DNA of 64,000 bases from contig KL197726.1 in the NCBI GenBank assembly GCA_000697665.1, positions 378,637-442,636 of the forward strand, written 5' to 3'. Below the pieces are notes generated by a model. It was not told the origin of the DNA. It worked only from the letters and a program-made list of their open reading frames with translations, and did not search any database. A program made the translations under genes and the position numbers. This DNA is from Jaapia argillacea MUCL 33604 (taxonomy: Eukaryota; Basidiomycota; Agaricomycetes; Jaapiales; Jaapiaceae). This document shows, one piece after another, positions 44,370 to 56,305 of the stretch. Every line of letters starts with the position of its first letter. Position 1 is the stretch's first letter.

Positions 44370-47300
44370 CTATCGTTGCTGCCACCGCGGTTGGTAGCTT
44401 TCACTACTGGTTGTGCTTGAAGACACCATACTACCCTTCGAACTTGAGACTGAAGGTTGCTTTGCAAGTTCATCCCGCCTCTGCCATATCAGCTCCGCCC
44501 AAAGTGGATTCGGTGGTATGTGGCCAACGAGAGCGTGTAAAACCTCGAGCCTGAAACGATTGTCAGCCATATGGTGCGTTGACACGAGCAGCTCCATGCT
44601 TACCATCTTGCTTTCTCATCATCAGTGTCAGCGAAGAAAACAATTTCTTGATTCTTCGGGAACATGATTCTAAACGAACGTTCCACTCCAGAGAAACCAT
44701 CGTCGAAGTAGCTATTTCGAGCCGAGGTTGGACTGAGAGCAGATGGTGAACCCTGGTCGTTTTCGACACTCAAGGCCTTCTTCAGATCGATAGTGGCGGT
44801 CGCTTTCTTGGTCACATCATTGAACGCGATCAAACTCCCGCCCACAACTCTGAATTGACGACGTCGCCAGGTCTGGATAACGAGGTCAGATACTACGCAC
44901 AGCATAAAGGAATCGCACATACCGAACAATCGCCACCACACTGAGTCAAAGTCCCCTCATAATAAGTCTGCTTATGCCACTGGACATGCCGCAACCCACG
45001 ATGACATTCTTCCAGACTCTGCGGGAGTTGATCTTGTGCAATGCCAGGCAACGGCGGGAGTCGGAATATCTGCAGGATAAGCTCGCCGACCTGCATGCTG
45101 TTAACCTTATTCCCGACTTCGCTTCGTTGTCCGATAAGCGGGAAACTGGTCTCGAACAATTTGGTGTCGCAGTGCTTGGCGATATCTTTGAAGGCGATGA
45201 ACGCTCGTGCAAGGGTGCCGTCCGACTTGAGATAGCGAGCTAGATTTTCCTCCAGTCTGTGAACAGGTTGGGGTGGTGGTGGTCGGACTGGCTGCGGTTG
45301 TTTCTTGGGAGAAGAAAAGAAACTACGGAAACCGCCTTTGCTCGGGGGCGGAGGAGGAGGGGGTTGCGCTACAACAGGAGGAGGTGGGGCGTTCGCTTTG
45401 AATTGCGCGATAATATGAGGATCGCGTCGGATTTTGAGTGTCAGGGTAAATTCAAGCTTGGGATGTTCGATCCTAGAAACAGAGATAAGAAAGATAGACT
45501 TCAAAACATTCCAAGCCACTCACAGTTCAAACTCTTGATCAATGAGAGAGTCATGTCCCAATCGACTCTCTGGAGTCGTGACGTAGTGAATTCCATTATT
45601 CAGCGTACAAGTCAAGGCGGTCGGCTCTTGGGGTATGGGCACATCAAGAGCTCTCACACCAACGACTAGCAAAAGCACATCAGTCAGGCGTCATAAAAAT
45701 GCCGGGAACATCTCTTCAACACTCACCTCTGACGAACACCTTGCCCTGTAATTTAGCAGAGGCATCTTGCGCTCGGTACGCCTTGATCTGCTTCGCATAC
45801 TCATTCTGCAAAGAAAACGTCGGCGAAAAGGTATGAGGTCTAAACAAGAAGCACAACGAACCATATCAGACGGTCGTCGAACCGTTCTCCACGCTCGACC
45901 AGTATTAACATCGCCAGCAGCACCCACATGCGAAACATTATCAGACTCAGAAGACGAAGCAACAATCATCTCCTCTCTCTGCTTCACATAATATTTCTAT
46001 CACCCCAAACATAATCAGTCACCTTCCAACGACAAAGAAAACACAAAAGTAAAACCACTCACAGACTTATTCGGCCCATCCCTCTTCTGCAGCTCCCTAT
46101 TAATACTATCCACAAGCCTATCATCCTCCTCAGTCTGGAACGGAACGTCCAACAACCCCCCACCACTCCTCTTCCTCACCGAAGCACCCCTCCTAAGCGC
46201 CAACAAATCCTCCGCATCACCAGTACTCAAACTCCTCCTCTTACTCGGTCTCCCACTCCTCAAAGGAGAAGGCGCAACAGGAGATCCACCTTCAGGATCA
46301 TCTCGCGGTCTAAACCTCTTGGGAGGAGTGACAGAATACCCCATCATCAATTCTTCCTCTGCCCTCCGGGCTTCTCGTCTCTTGGCCAAGATCATCTCCT
46401 CCCTCGTCTTGATAGCTTCTTTGGCAGGTACGGGAGGACCGATGGAGGAAGCGCCACTACCTGTCCTGCTGGGTGCGGGGCTCATGAAATGACCAGCAGA
46501 TAACAACCCCGTATCAGTGGCTGCCCTCCTCAACAACCCATCACCCATAACATCCTCACCACCATCCACCTCCGTGTCCATACTCTCATCTTCCTCCCTC
46601 TCCTCTTCCTCCTCCTCCTGCTCCTCCTCCTGCTCCATCTCCTCAGTCTCCTCCTCCTCAACGTCTTCGTGGCTGGGCATCTCAACCTCCTTAATCCTCA
46701 CATCAACCATCGCAGGACTCCTCCTCATCCCCCCCTCCTCTCTCCCCATCCCCTTCCCACCCACTCCCAACCCTCTATCCCCAGCAGTCTTAACCCCAGA
46801 CCCAACAGAAGCAAGCGTCTGCTTCGAACTCGTACTACTAGCCACATCATCCATCAACCGATCCAACGCACTCCTCACATCCCCAATATCCACTCTCCCC
46901 CCTCCCCCTCCTCCTCCCCCCTCCTCCTCATCACCACATTCCCCTTCACGCCCACCAAAAAACGCACTCCCCCCAAAATCAACTTCAAGCGCCTCAAACC
47001 CAGACCCACTAAGGTTTGAGAAATCATCAATGGTATGCGCCCGTTGATGGAACGAAGGACGAGGAGGGTCGATACTCTGCACTTCAGGATCAACCTCCAT
47101 GACCCCATCAAAAGTAGGATTCTCTCCCCTCCTCAACGGAGCCCCAACTTCCCTCCTCTCAACCCTCCCAATAACAGCTTCATCAACACTAACATCAGTC
47201 GAAGGCGTAGCCCTCTCCTTCCCCTTCCCTTTTCTCTCCTTGCCTTTCTCCTCAACCTCAACCTCAACCTCCCCACTCCCCTCTCTCGAACTCTCAGTCT

Positions 47301-50254
47301 CCTTAACCCAAATCTCCCCACCCTCCAAAACCTCCCTCAACGGACTCTCCACACTCCTCTTCTTCATCAACCTCCTAGCAACATCCTCCCTACTAATCCT
47401 CGGACTCCTCCCCCCAACACTCCCCTTCTCACTCCCACTCCCATTACTCCTCAAACTCCCACTACTCCCAGTATCCATCAACCCCAAACCCATAGTCCTC
47501 CCAAGAGGAGACGCAACCCTCCTATGCAAATCTTGCAAGTCTAACCCCAAGGCGGGCGACCCAGGTCTCCTAGTAAGAGACGAAAACGGTGAGGCTGAAC
47601 GACTGGGTACTTCGAGTGGTTGGATGGGAGGGAGGGGAGAAGAGATTTGGGCGGGAGCTACAGGTGGAGTTGACGTTCGTTGAACTTGAAGGGGTGGAGT
47701 TGATGTTCGTTGGACTTGGAGCGGAGGCGTAGACCCCCTCTGAACCTGAAGTGGCGGCGTCGATCCCCGCAGAACCTGAAGCGGCGGCGTAGACCCTCCC
47801 TTCACTTCAACAAGCGGCACAGACCCACCCCGCGTCGTCTCCCTCCCCAAAAAGAACCTAGTAGTCGCACTCCCAAAAGCAGGCGGACTACTCATCCTCT
47901 GCCTCCCCTCCCCCCTCTGCGCTCTCCCAACAACAGCAGAAGGAGGAGGCGTACCCCTCTGTGGTCTCGGAGGTGTAGAGCTCTTCACAACTGGAACTTC
48001 TTCGATCCCTCTCCTATAAATCACTCCCAACTCTCCTCCTCCTCTCCCTTGCTGGCTCTCTCCTTGTCCTGCGCCCTCCTCTTTCAACAGCTCATCCAAA
48101 GCAAGCGCACTAAGCGAAACCTCCCGCCCAAAACTCAAATCCCCACTCAAAAACGACGACTCAATCGGTTCAACCTCATCTTTGATCCTTTCACTCCCTT
48201 CAAACGAATCTTTATTCCCTGGGACCAAAAATTCCATCAACACCCCTTCGAAGGTCAAGAAAGCAAGCAAGCGAAAGGGACGTACCAAAAACCTCTCCCC
48301 TCTTCTTAACAGGCGAAGGGCTCCCCGGCAACCTCTCCACCTCCTCTCCTACATCCCCCTCTCCACCCCTCCTCTCCCTCCCCCTCTCAGCCTTCGCCCG
48401 CTCCGAATGACTAGTCCTCCCAAGCGGGACGTGTGACCCAGGCGAAGTAACACCAGGAGGCGGCGGGTTCCTCGTCGGCGTCGAAGGCGCAGCATATGTC
48501 GCAGGTAGTTGCCCAGCACCTGTGGACGGAGCGGCACCAAGAGCGGCGATAGACCCAGGAGAATAATCAAAAGGATTAGGCAACACACCCACCCCACCAG
48601 CATATTCAACCGGGTTAGGTAAAGGCGGTGAGAAAGGATACATAGGATGTCTCTGCCCCCCTCCTCCCCTTTCAACACCTTCTTGATACCCCCTCCCAAG
48701 TTGTTTCATCCCTACCATCCGTTGTGCATGGTGAGCGTCGGTGGTTTCGTGAGGATGAGGAGCGTCGAAATACGAAGATTGGGGGCCAGCGTGGGCATGG
48801 GGAGATAAAGGACCGTGTGGTGAAGATTGCATACGACCATGAGGCGAAGATTGAGCAACCCGTCCAAGCGGGGACCCTTGGACTCGATCTTCCCATTGGC
48901 CCGGAGCTGGTGGAGGAGGCGAACCACCAAAAGAAGGGACGGTATCCTGTAACATAGATTCAACAAGCCCAGCTATAGAATCATTCCCTAACCCTTCTTC
49001 TTGGAGGTCGTCAACGTGTAAGCTATCATCTGCTTTCGAAACGTTGTCAGATTTTGTTATCAAGACCAAGAGTTCATTAGACTGCAACGCACCTTCGACA
49101 CGACCGTGATCTTCTTCGCGTTCCTGGTGATGACGCTCATAATCATCAACCTCCATCGAAGCTTCCTCCCGCAACTCATCAAAACTATCATCCACCTTCT
49201 CCCTCTCATCTCCCTCCTCCTCCCCCTCTCTCCCCTCCTCATGTCCCCCCACCTCTTCCTCCTCCTCCCCATCTCTGCCCTCCTCGAGATCATCCCGTTC
49301 CCCCTCCTCCCCAGAATCCTCAAAAGGATCCTCCCTAAACTCAATACTCTCCTGATCAAACTCAACAACATCACAACATTCATTAAACGTAACAGTCTTC
49401 CTCCTCTGTTTCTTCCCCCCTCCACTTCCACTTCCAAATATCCCACCGCCGAAAAAGCCATTATCGGAGGAACGGGGACCGTGGAGACGTTTGGATACGA
49501 GGGCTGAGCGGGCGGGGGAAGCCAAGGCTGAACGGGGGGTGGAGACTGGAGGTGGTGAGATCATGGAGGAACGAGGGGCGGGTGGTGGCGAGACCATGGT
49601 CGAACGAGCGGGGGCGGGTGAGGAGTAATGGCTCGGTACAGGGACGCGCGAAGGTGTCAACGACGACGCCGCGATTAGAGGTAACACCGGTACCCTACTC
49701 GGTTTCGGTGGCAACGGAGGAGGAACATCCTCGTCTTCCCCTTCCCCCTCCACACATTTCTTGAAAGGACTCTTGGAAACAGGTTCCAATGTAACCAACC
49801 CTTTAAACCCATTCGACTGCCTCCTCTTATTCCCCAACGGGTTCTCATTCTCCGCCATCGATAAAGGCCTCGGACGTTTTTCCCCACTCACTTTTCTTGG
49901 TGTCAATGGGGCGGGTACGGAGGGTGTGGGGGTGGAAGGGGTGGGGATTTGGGATTTGAAAGGAGATTTAGAGACGAGTTGGTTCGTAGCTACATGTTTG
50001 AAACTCTTCGAATTCCGTCTCGGTACCAAAACACCTCCTTGTACACGAGAACCTCTTGGAGAGTCCCGTTTGGAGATACGGAGGGGGGACGTGACTGAGC
50101 CCCCCGCCGTGGAAGATATAGGTTGGTTTGTGTTTGTGTTGGGGGGCATTGTGCTCCAGCCGTGGCCTGAATCCCTGAGGATAGCAGACTTTACTGGGTC
50201 GGGTGAGTTTGAGAGGAGACGGTCGCGTAGAGGAGCGTGTGGATGGCCGCTCAT
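44370..50254 (-). CDS. Bud4/anillin-like septum-site protein with C-terminal PH domain
   Basis: Large cortical scaffold of the Bud4/Mid1/anillin group, acting at septin rings, bud sites and septa. The ATG at 50254 starts MSGHPHAPLRDRLLSNSPDP. Roughly the first two thirds is disordered: KSPFKSQIPTPSTP and SKSPFKKCVEGE repeats, proline-rich PPPLPPKPSRVP, a long Glu/Asp run near 46580-46670, and a ten-residue tandem repeat (GSTPPLQVQR) at 47655-47805. The C-terminal part is the conserved anillin-type region, AKLQGKVFVR, GVRALDVPIPQEPTALTCTL, LNNGIHYVTTPESRLGHDSL, IEHPKLEFTLTLKIRRDPHI. A PH domain follows: RRRQFRVVGGSLIAFNDVTK and ERSFRIMFPKNQEIVFFADT, then EVLHALVGHIPPNPLWAELI. Stop at 44370-44372. 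The first intron (from about 48280, just after VKKRGEVFG) and several near the 3' end are visible. About 1,700 residues. Assignment is by motif order. Confidence 0.8.
47655..47805 (-). repeat. In-frame 30-bp tandem repeat in the Bud4-like gene
   Basis: Encodes about five copies of (G/T)STPPLQV(L/Q)R, the last one decayed to TSTPPVAPAQ. The units differ at several silent sites, so the array is not brand new. Each copy offers a Ser/Thr-Pro site. Confidence 0.75.
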
Positions 50255-51107
50255 CGTCGCTGGATTGTCGAGGACGGCCACTGCACAATAATGTTGTTGA
50301 AGACAAGAGACAAGTCCAAACAATGTTCAACAACTCGCGTCTACAGTCACGTGACCGTGCATGTGACTCGTGAGTCACGCGCGTTCGCAAGGGACTCACT
50401 CTGCTGAACGCCACAAGTTCTCCAAGATTTTGGGCATCGTGTGAATGAACCGAGGCAACCACTGTTGAAGCAGCGAAAGGAGTTCTTCCGGAAAGTTGAT
50501 TCACTCTTTTCCACCCCCGTTCTCAACCTTTGCGCCCCATCACCAAGACGTCGACTGAGTCGCCACCAAGCTAAACTTCTCATACATAGCGTTTCCGAAC
50601 ATATCAAGAACTCTGCCGATGTTACACTTGTCTCGCCTCGCTTCTCCCCGTTCCCCGGAAGCAGACACCACCCGCCTCAAACAAATCACCGTCAACCCTA
50701 CCGCCACCCGATGAATCCACAGTAATAGCGACGCTCCGAAACAGGTTCCTGGACATCAACACTGCCAAGTCCTGGAAAGAGTCAGGCAGTCTGACCCATT
50801 TTCATCCAAAGCTACGCGAATTCTTCTAAAGCCCACCTCCACCGCCTGCAGCTCGCAAGCCTTCCTCTTGTGTAACTCGACGGGACACACCCCACGATAC
50901 CGGGGTGGTAGATGGTATACATCGGAGACATCTCGATCAGAGTCGTCCTTCCTCCACCGAGACAAAAGTCGCACCTGCCAGTGCCCCTACAGGAATGAAC
51001 ATCGGTGCGAAATCCTTGGTGGGCCTAATACAGGACTGAGTAAATGTTGTTCCACATACGGCCCTTGTCAAATGTTTGCGACCACATCTCATCTGGGTCG
51101 GATTCCC
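50255..51107. promoter_or_regulatory. Promoter of the Bud4-like gene and 3' flank of the uncharacterised gene
   Basis: At 50346-50355 there is a perfect palindrome GTCACGTGAC, and at 50363-50378 GTGACTCGTGAGTCAC, which holds back-to-back TGACTC/TGAGTCA (AP-1/Gcn4-like) words. Both lie 90-125 bp upstream of the Bud4-like ATG. The remainder has no gene I can support. Confidence 0.45.
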
Positions 51108-52896
51108 TCAGAAGGCTACATACAATACACATCCGTTAAAAAACACGACTATGATGATACCCAGAGGGGACTCACGAGAGTCTGAAACAGAACTCAGCAG
51201 CTCTGCTCGCTCGATACCGGTCCAAGGAATCACAGGTGATCCTAACAAGTTCACAGAAATCCTCTCGAGTTCCTCGCTCGTGAAAAACTTCGTAACCAAA
51301 CCTGATTATTCTCAGGGGAAAGGCGAGGGGCCGAGAAGCGCTACTCACCAGAAACTTTCTTCAACGTGATAGCTTCAGACGCACGGTTCTGACAAAGTTC
51401 CTTCAAGGGAACCATGCACGTCGCTTCAAACATCCTTCGAGTCCGTTCCCCAATCGTCACTCGCAGATTCCTATCTTTCCCCACTCGAGCGAGATGTTGC
51501 GCCTTAAGTCGTGATGCGAGAGCATTCATTCCGATAAAGACGATGGTGACGGGTACTATAAGTATCGCCTCATGTCAGCATAAAGGTTGGATGCCCAAGA
51601 ACGGGTGAAGCACCAACCGTTACCAAATGTATTCAATATAATTCCGTCCTCTTCATCAAAGGCACATGACTCGTCAACTGGGATGTTCTTGCAGTACCTG
51701 GAAACGAGAGTTACTGAGAGATTGTAGGTGGAGGAGATAGATGGGACTCACCATATCCCATCCAGCCCCTTGGTGTGGGGGCATTCAACGTGTGTTCTTT
51801 CGTTCATGAATTGGGAGATGAGCGGGGCATTCTGGCCGGGCACCATCGTAAAGAGGTGGAAAATGTGATCAGGATACGACGCCAACTCGATTTCCTGGTT
51901 AATATCTCTGGGATCCTATCCAAAAAATCAACGTCAAAAAAGTAAGAAAGGATGGATGTAGGCTACTTACCACCGCCACGTCCCGGAATGCATCGGAGAG
52001 GAACGCCGATTTACTTGGTTCTGACTATCTCTGTAGTTCAGCGTTACGATCCACCACTAAGAGAAGAACACATACCTGAGAGATTATGAGAACCCTCAAT
52101 TTATCCCGCCCGAAAATCTTCCCCTTCTCCATCTCCCACACGATTGCAAAAACATTTGATCAATATCATCTGATACTTTCTTCAATTGACTCTTCGGTGC
52201 CTTACTATCCTGACACCAAGTTCTCTCCAAAGTAGCGAGATGAACGAACTGCATCACCCGCCCGAACCTAATAGCATCCCATACCTCCAAACCCCCCTCA
52301 TTCCCAAACCTCTGTACCTCATCCACCTCTTCGTTCATCCTAAAACAAACCCCACCCAACCCCTTCGCTCGCCCCACCAAGTTCCTCCAAAGACACCCAA
52401 CATACCACCAACAATTGAAAGTCCACACATTATATTTGTCTGATTGTTGGGAGATGAGTTCGAGGAGGATGGAGAGGCCGGAGAGTGATACACATGGGTG
52501 TTTGAATGCGAAAGAAGCTAGGATGGTATCATTCCGACCGACAAGATCTAGGGATCGATCGGCGATGGTGATAGTATCTTTACAGTTTGAACGAGATTTG
52601 GGACTCCAGAGTGTACTCCACGAATCCGTATCCCTTTCCACCCTCAAACTCGACGGGCAGTTCCGCAAAGTGATGACAAGATACTCATGCGAAGGCACCT
52701 TGTTTGATTTCCCCCATGCAACGCTCAACATCGATAATCCGTCAACACCGTCCGAACGTGCTTCGGGTGATTCTAACAATTTGGTGAAAGTTCGAGGGGT
52801 GTACTTTCCAGGCGAGATCTTGAATTTACGAGCGGAGGGGAATTTGGACAAGGAATCTGTGCTTGATTGTCCGTCGGATGGTGTGTAGCGTGACAT
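51108..52896 (-). CDS. Uncharacterised Agaricomycete protein, multi-exon
   Basis: I do not recognise a named family. The ATG at 52896 gives MSRYTPSDGQSSTDSLSKFP. The first exon contains SHEYLVITLRNCPSSL and later KYNVWTFNCWWYVGCLWRNL. It runs to CQDSKAPKSQLKK, where a GTATCA donor joins in frame to MEKGKIFGRDKLRVLIISQ. Further exons give SEPSKSAFLSDAFRDVAV, DPRDINQEIELASYPDHIFH, ERTHVECPHTKGLDGIWY, YCKNIPVDESCAFDEEDG, VPVTIVFIGMNALASRLKAQ, LARVGKDRNLRVTIGERTRR and FFTSEELERISVNLLGSPVI. The stop at 51108 is provisional, since a donor-like GTGAGT lies just before it. The splice phases I checked fit one gene. A conserved His followed later by an NC-WW motif recalls NlpC/P60- or LRAT-like thiol hydrolases, but that is a guess. 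Confidence 0.6.
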
Positions 52897-54024
52897 CTAG
52901 GGTTTTTCTCGTCGGTTGGAGGTATGGAGGCGAGATGGGAGTGGGGACTTACGGTAGATAGGACGACGATTTGCTGGAGACGCTAGCGGCTATATAGAAC
53001 CTTGACGCTCATCATGGCAGATGAAATGCATCTTCGTAAAATGCCATGCTTTGCTATTGTGAAGGGACCCCGATCAAATCATATCATCCTTGGACTGTTT
53101 GAGGTGGCTGATAGACAATAAGTAGGCTGTGATTGCGAGGCAAGCTGTGAGCTACGCATGCTGATCTGTTCGGAGGCGAGGCTATTGTGTGGTTCTTTGC
53201 TGGAGGGGGCAGCTGCCAAGGAACTTCACGACATGATGCACCAATTGTGAACAAAAACGAACCAAAGTTACTGTAAACGCCCACAAAGTGATTGTTATTA
53301 GACAACAATCCCTTCTAAACCAAACCTTCATCCCTCGCCGAGACTATCTCGTTTGTTACAGTACGACAACTTGAACTGAGATGAGGCAGCAGACTGGCAG
53401 TGCTCGGACTGATGATTTGAATGAGCTTCTATTTGCACCTTTGTTCGTCACCAGAGCGAATCTATGTCGTGTAACACCGGTCCATAGTTCTGTCTGAATC
53501 AAAGAATCGGACGACCACTGTTGATGCACGTTGATGCCGCAACAGAGTCCGCAAACGTCGTCTACAATGTCGATCAAGCTCAACCCATCAATGCATCAAG
53601 TTCAAGATTACCTTCAGCATCAACTATACACCTTGGTTCACCCCTTGAACTTTGAATCACGACGTTGCCCTACTGGTGCAAATGACTCCTATAGCTCAGG
53701 CTAGCAGTCGGCCGCCGTTCTGCGTGCGCTATATCCTTACATACACCCTCCGTTCCCTCGCATCAGATCTCTCAGAATTCCTGATGTACTTTACGGAGGT
53801 TGAACTATACCTAGTTCCTTGAACCCTCATGCATTTCTCTTCTCCCCTCTCCCTCCCCAAACTATACCTCCCAAAAAAGTGAGGATTGAGCAAGTCCGCT
53901 CTACGCGACGCGTCCGAAGAGACCAGGTCTGGATTTCGTGCAAGTCAAACACCGCACGCGACGAAATCGGACTGACATTCCCCTCCACTCCCACCTATGC
54001 AGACACGCCCCCAGACCTATGTAA
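52897..54024. other. Divergent spacer before the DUF6533 array
   Basis: It holds promoters in both directions. I see no gene, repeat or clear motif. Small open frames on the minus strand at 53084-53583 show nothing recognisable. Confidence 0.4.
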
Positions 54025-55631
54025 ATGTCCTCCTCAGGGGTCGACGAAGCCGAAGGTCTACAAGCCGTCAATCGTAGCTCCGGTACGTCAATCACGTCCC
54101 CCCTCATCCTAATCTTATTCGGCTCCCTTGACAATACAGTCGCTGCGTTGGTGTTCCTATTTTATGATATCGTACTCACTTTCGACGACGAAGTACGTTC
54201 TTCCTCCCATCCATTCTTGTCCGCAAAGGGAACTGAACCCTTGCGGTAGGTTAATCTCATTTGGTCGTAAGTACCTCGCCCACCTGGAACCCAACAACGA
54301 AGTGAACGGGACGTTTATACACGTTTAGACGACCATGGTCATACACGAAGTTCTTGTTCTTCTACGTACGCTACATGGCCGCTGCAACTCAAGTGTTCGT
54401 CCCCTTGACTCTCATGCCATGATCCAGTGAACTCACCTCCCTCCCAGATCAGCACTATTCGTAACAGCCGAAATATCACCCCATTTCACTTATACGCAAC
54501 ACCAATGTCTGATATGGGAAGTATGGCAGGGAGTAGCTAGTATGAGTTTGATCATGGCCGTTGATGTCGTTCTTATTTTACGAGGTGAGTCAAGCCTCTT
54601 TCTGGTGTCCTTCCCGGTTTAACGCCTCCTCCTGATTTCACGCGTCCTTCTTGATCTCATGCATCCTTCCTGATTTCTTGCGTCCTCACACCACCTCCCC
54701 CCAGTCCACGCACTCTACTCAGGAAACCCAACCATAACACGTCTCCTCCTCATAACCTACACCCTCGAAATAGCCTGCATGACCATAAGCCTAGTCTTAT
54801 CAGTCCCAGGAGTAGTATACAACGACGTCTGTCTAGTCACCTGGGTCCCTCCAGCCATCTTCCTCTGGGGGTAAGTCCCTCTCCCCACCCTGATTGAGGG
54901 TTCGTTGCTGATGGAGGTTGGGGTTGGGGATGTAGAGCAGCGACGATATCATTCCAAGCCATCCTATTCACCTTAACAGCCTATCAATTCTTCGTAGGAT
55001 TACGATTGGAAGGGATGGGGAAGACGAGGTTGGGTTGGTTATTGATGAGGGATGGGACTTGGGGTTTCGCTTTAATTTTTCGTCAGTCTTGAGCTTCTTC
55101 CCCCCCTCCCACTTCTTCGTTTCATTTCACTGACGATTGTATGCCCGCGTTAGTGATAATGGTTCTCCAAGGCTCGTTATACCTCTTACAAAACAAGAAC
55201 TACACAGGGATCCTATATTGGTACGTTGCCCCCCTTTCCCCCTCTCCCCTCCCTCAGCTGACGCCCAACACGGACAAAGTTGGCTAATAACAATCGAATC
55301 ATTCGCGGGCTACCGAATCCTCCTCAACCTCCAAAAACTATCCCCGGTTAACGGAGGTGGCGCGAGCACCGACATCTTACCAACCGATGGTAGGATTGAG
55401 TTTAGTACGCATTTGAGGGGGGGGAGGGAAGAATGGGAAACGGGGAGTGGGTTTGGGTTGAGCGGGGGGGAGAGTGAGGGGTGGGGAGAGAGTGAGAGTG
55501 AGTTTAGAGTGGGTAGGAAGGTGTTTGGTGGCACAAAGGCAAGTGGGAGTGGGAGTGGAGCGAACTCGACGGGTATTTCGAGTGCGGGGGAGATTGAGAT
55601 GAATGTTGTTGATAGAGATGGGGCGGGTTAG
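54025..55631 (+). CDS. DUF6533-type seven-helix membrane protein 1
   Basis: Integral membrane protein of a large Agaricomycete family with an N-terminal DUF6533 region; function unknown, topology resembling seven-helix receptors. Exon 1 is MSSSGVDEAEGLQAVNRSS. After an intron come VAALVFLFYDIVLTFDDEV (helix 1 plus the family signature), the short exon NLIW, RPWSYTKFLFFYVRYMAAAT, QHQCLIWEVWQGVASMSLIM, VDVVLILR, VHALYSGNPTITRLLLITYT, ILFTLTAYQFFVGLRLEGMG, and WLLMRDGTWGFALIF, then GYRILLNLQKLSP. The cytosolic tail is long and Gly/Ser/Glu-rich (55400-55631), unlike the shorter tails of copies 2-4. Stop TAG at 55629-55631. It is the most diverged member of the five-gene array. Confidence 0.82.
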
Positions 55632-56305
55632 ATATGTACAACTGGGTGTACAGAGTAACTAACTAAGGTTACACTCTGACTCGCGATTTTACCAGCGGCC
55701 GTCAACTCTACAGTACCGATTTGAGCGCCTCCTAGTGGGACTCCATGCCGTTCAATTTAGAGTTTCCGATAGGTCGCGATCAGTCACTCGTCACCCTTTC
55801 ATTCAACCTTCTTCTCCTCGATCGTGATGGCACCCCCGACACGGAAAAGAAACGTCGCCGTTGCACCGCTCTCGCGCAATCGTACCTTACTATACCTTCA
55901 TTCACTACTCTTGTTTCCAACATTTGCAAATGTTGCGATCTCCGGTATATCCTTCCCATGAGGTTGCGCTTCACGTTTTGGGTGGTGGTGCAGGTTTGTC
56001 GCTTTTGTGGTGGTAGTAGTCTTGCAATTATTGATAAGTTTGTCAACTTACTGCCAGGTGTCGTGTTCGCCACGACACCGGACCAATGCTCCAGCGCTCC
56101 AGCCCCCAGGCATGTTCGACACAAGGAGCACACAAACTCGGAACGGTGTCAGTGTGGCGCCCGCTAAACTCCAGCCCTGTCAAATCTGTCTCCGACTCGA
56201 TCCCATCCTAAACACACACCCAAATCCGATGGGATCCATAGAGGCTAGAAACATCACACTTGTCATGAAATCGACCTCCCTCTTCTGCTCACTGGCATCG
56301 AGCGT
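55632..56305. other. Spacer between DUF6533 genes 1 and 2
   Basis: The part at 55740-55840 is similar to 59085-59225, which lies upstream of DUF6533 gene 3. Shared words include GTCACnCCnTTCATTnAACCTT and CCTCGATC(G/A). It is likely a duplicated upstream segment. No gene is supported. Confidence 0.45.

Noticed and set aside
46517-47544. Long plus-strand open frames opposite the Bud4-like gene
   Set aside because: Low-complexity Pro/Ser/Leu translations antisense to an acidic, Glu-rich coding exon; a compositional shadow.
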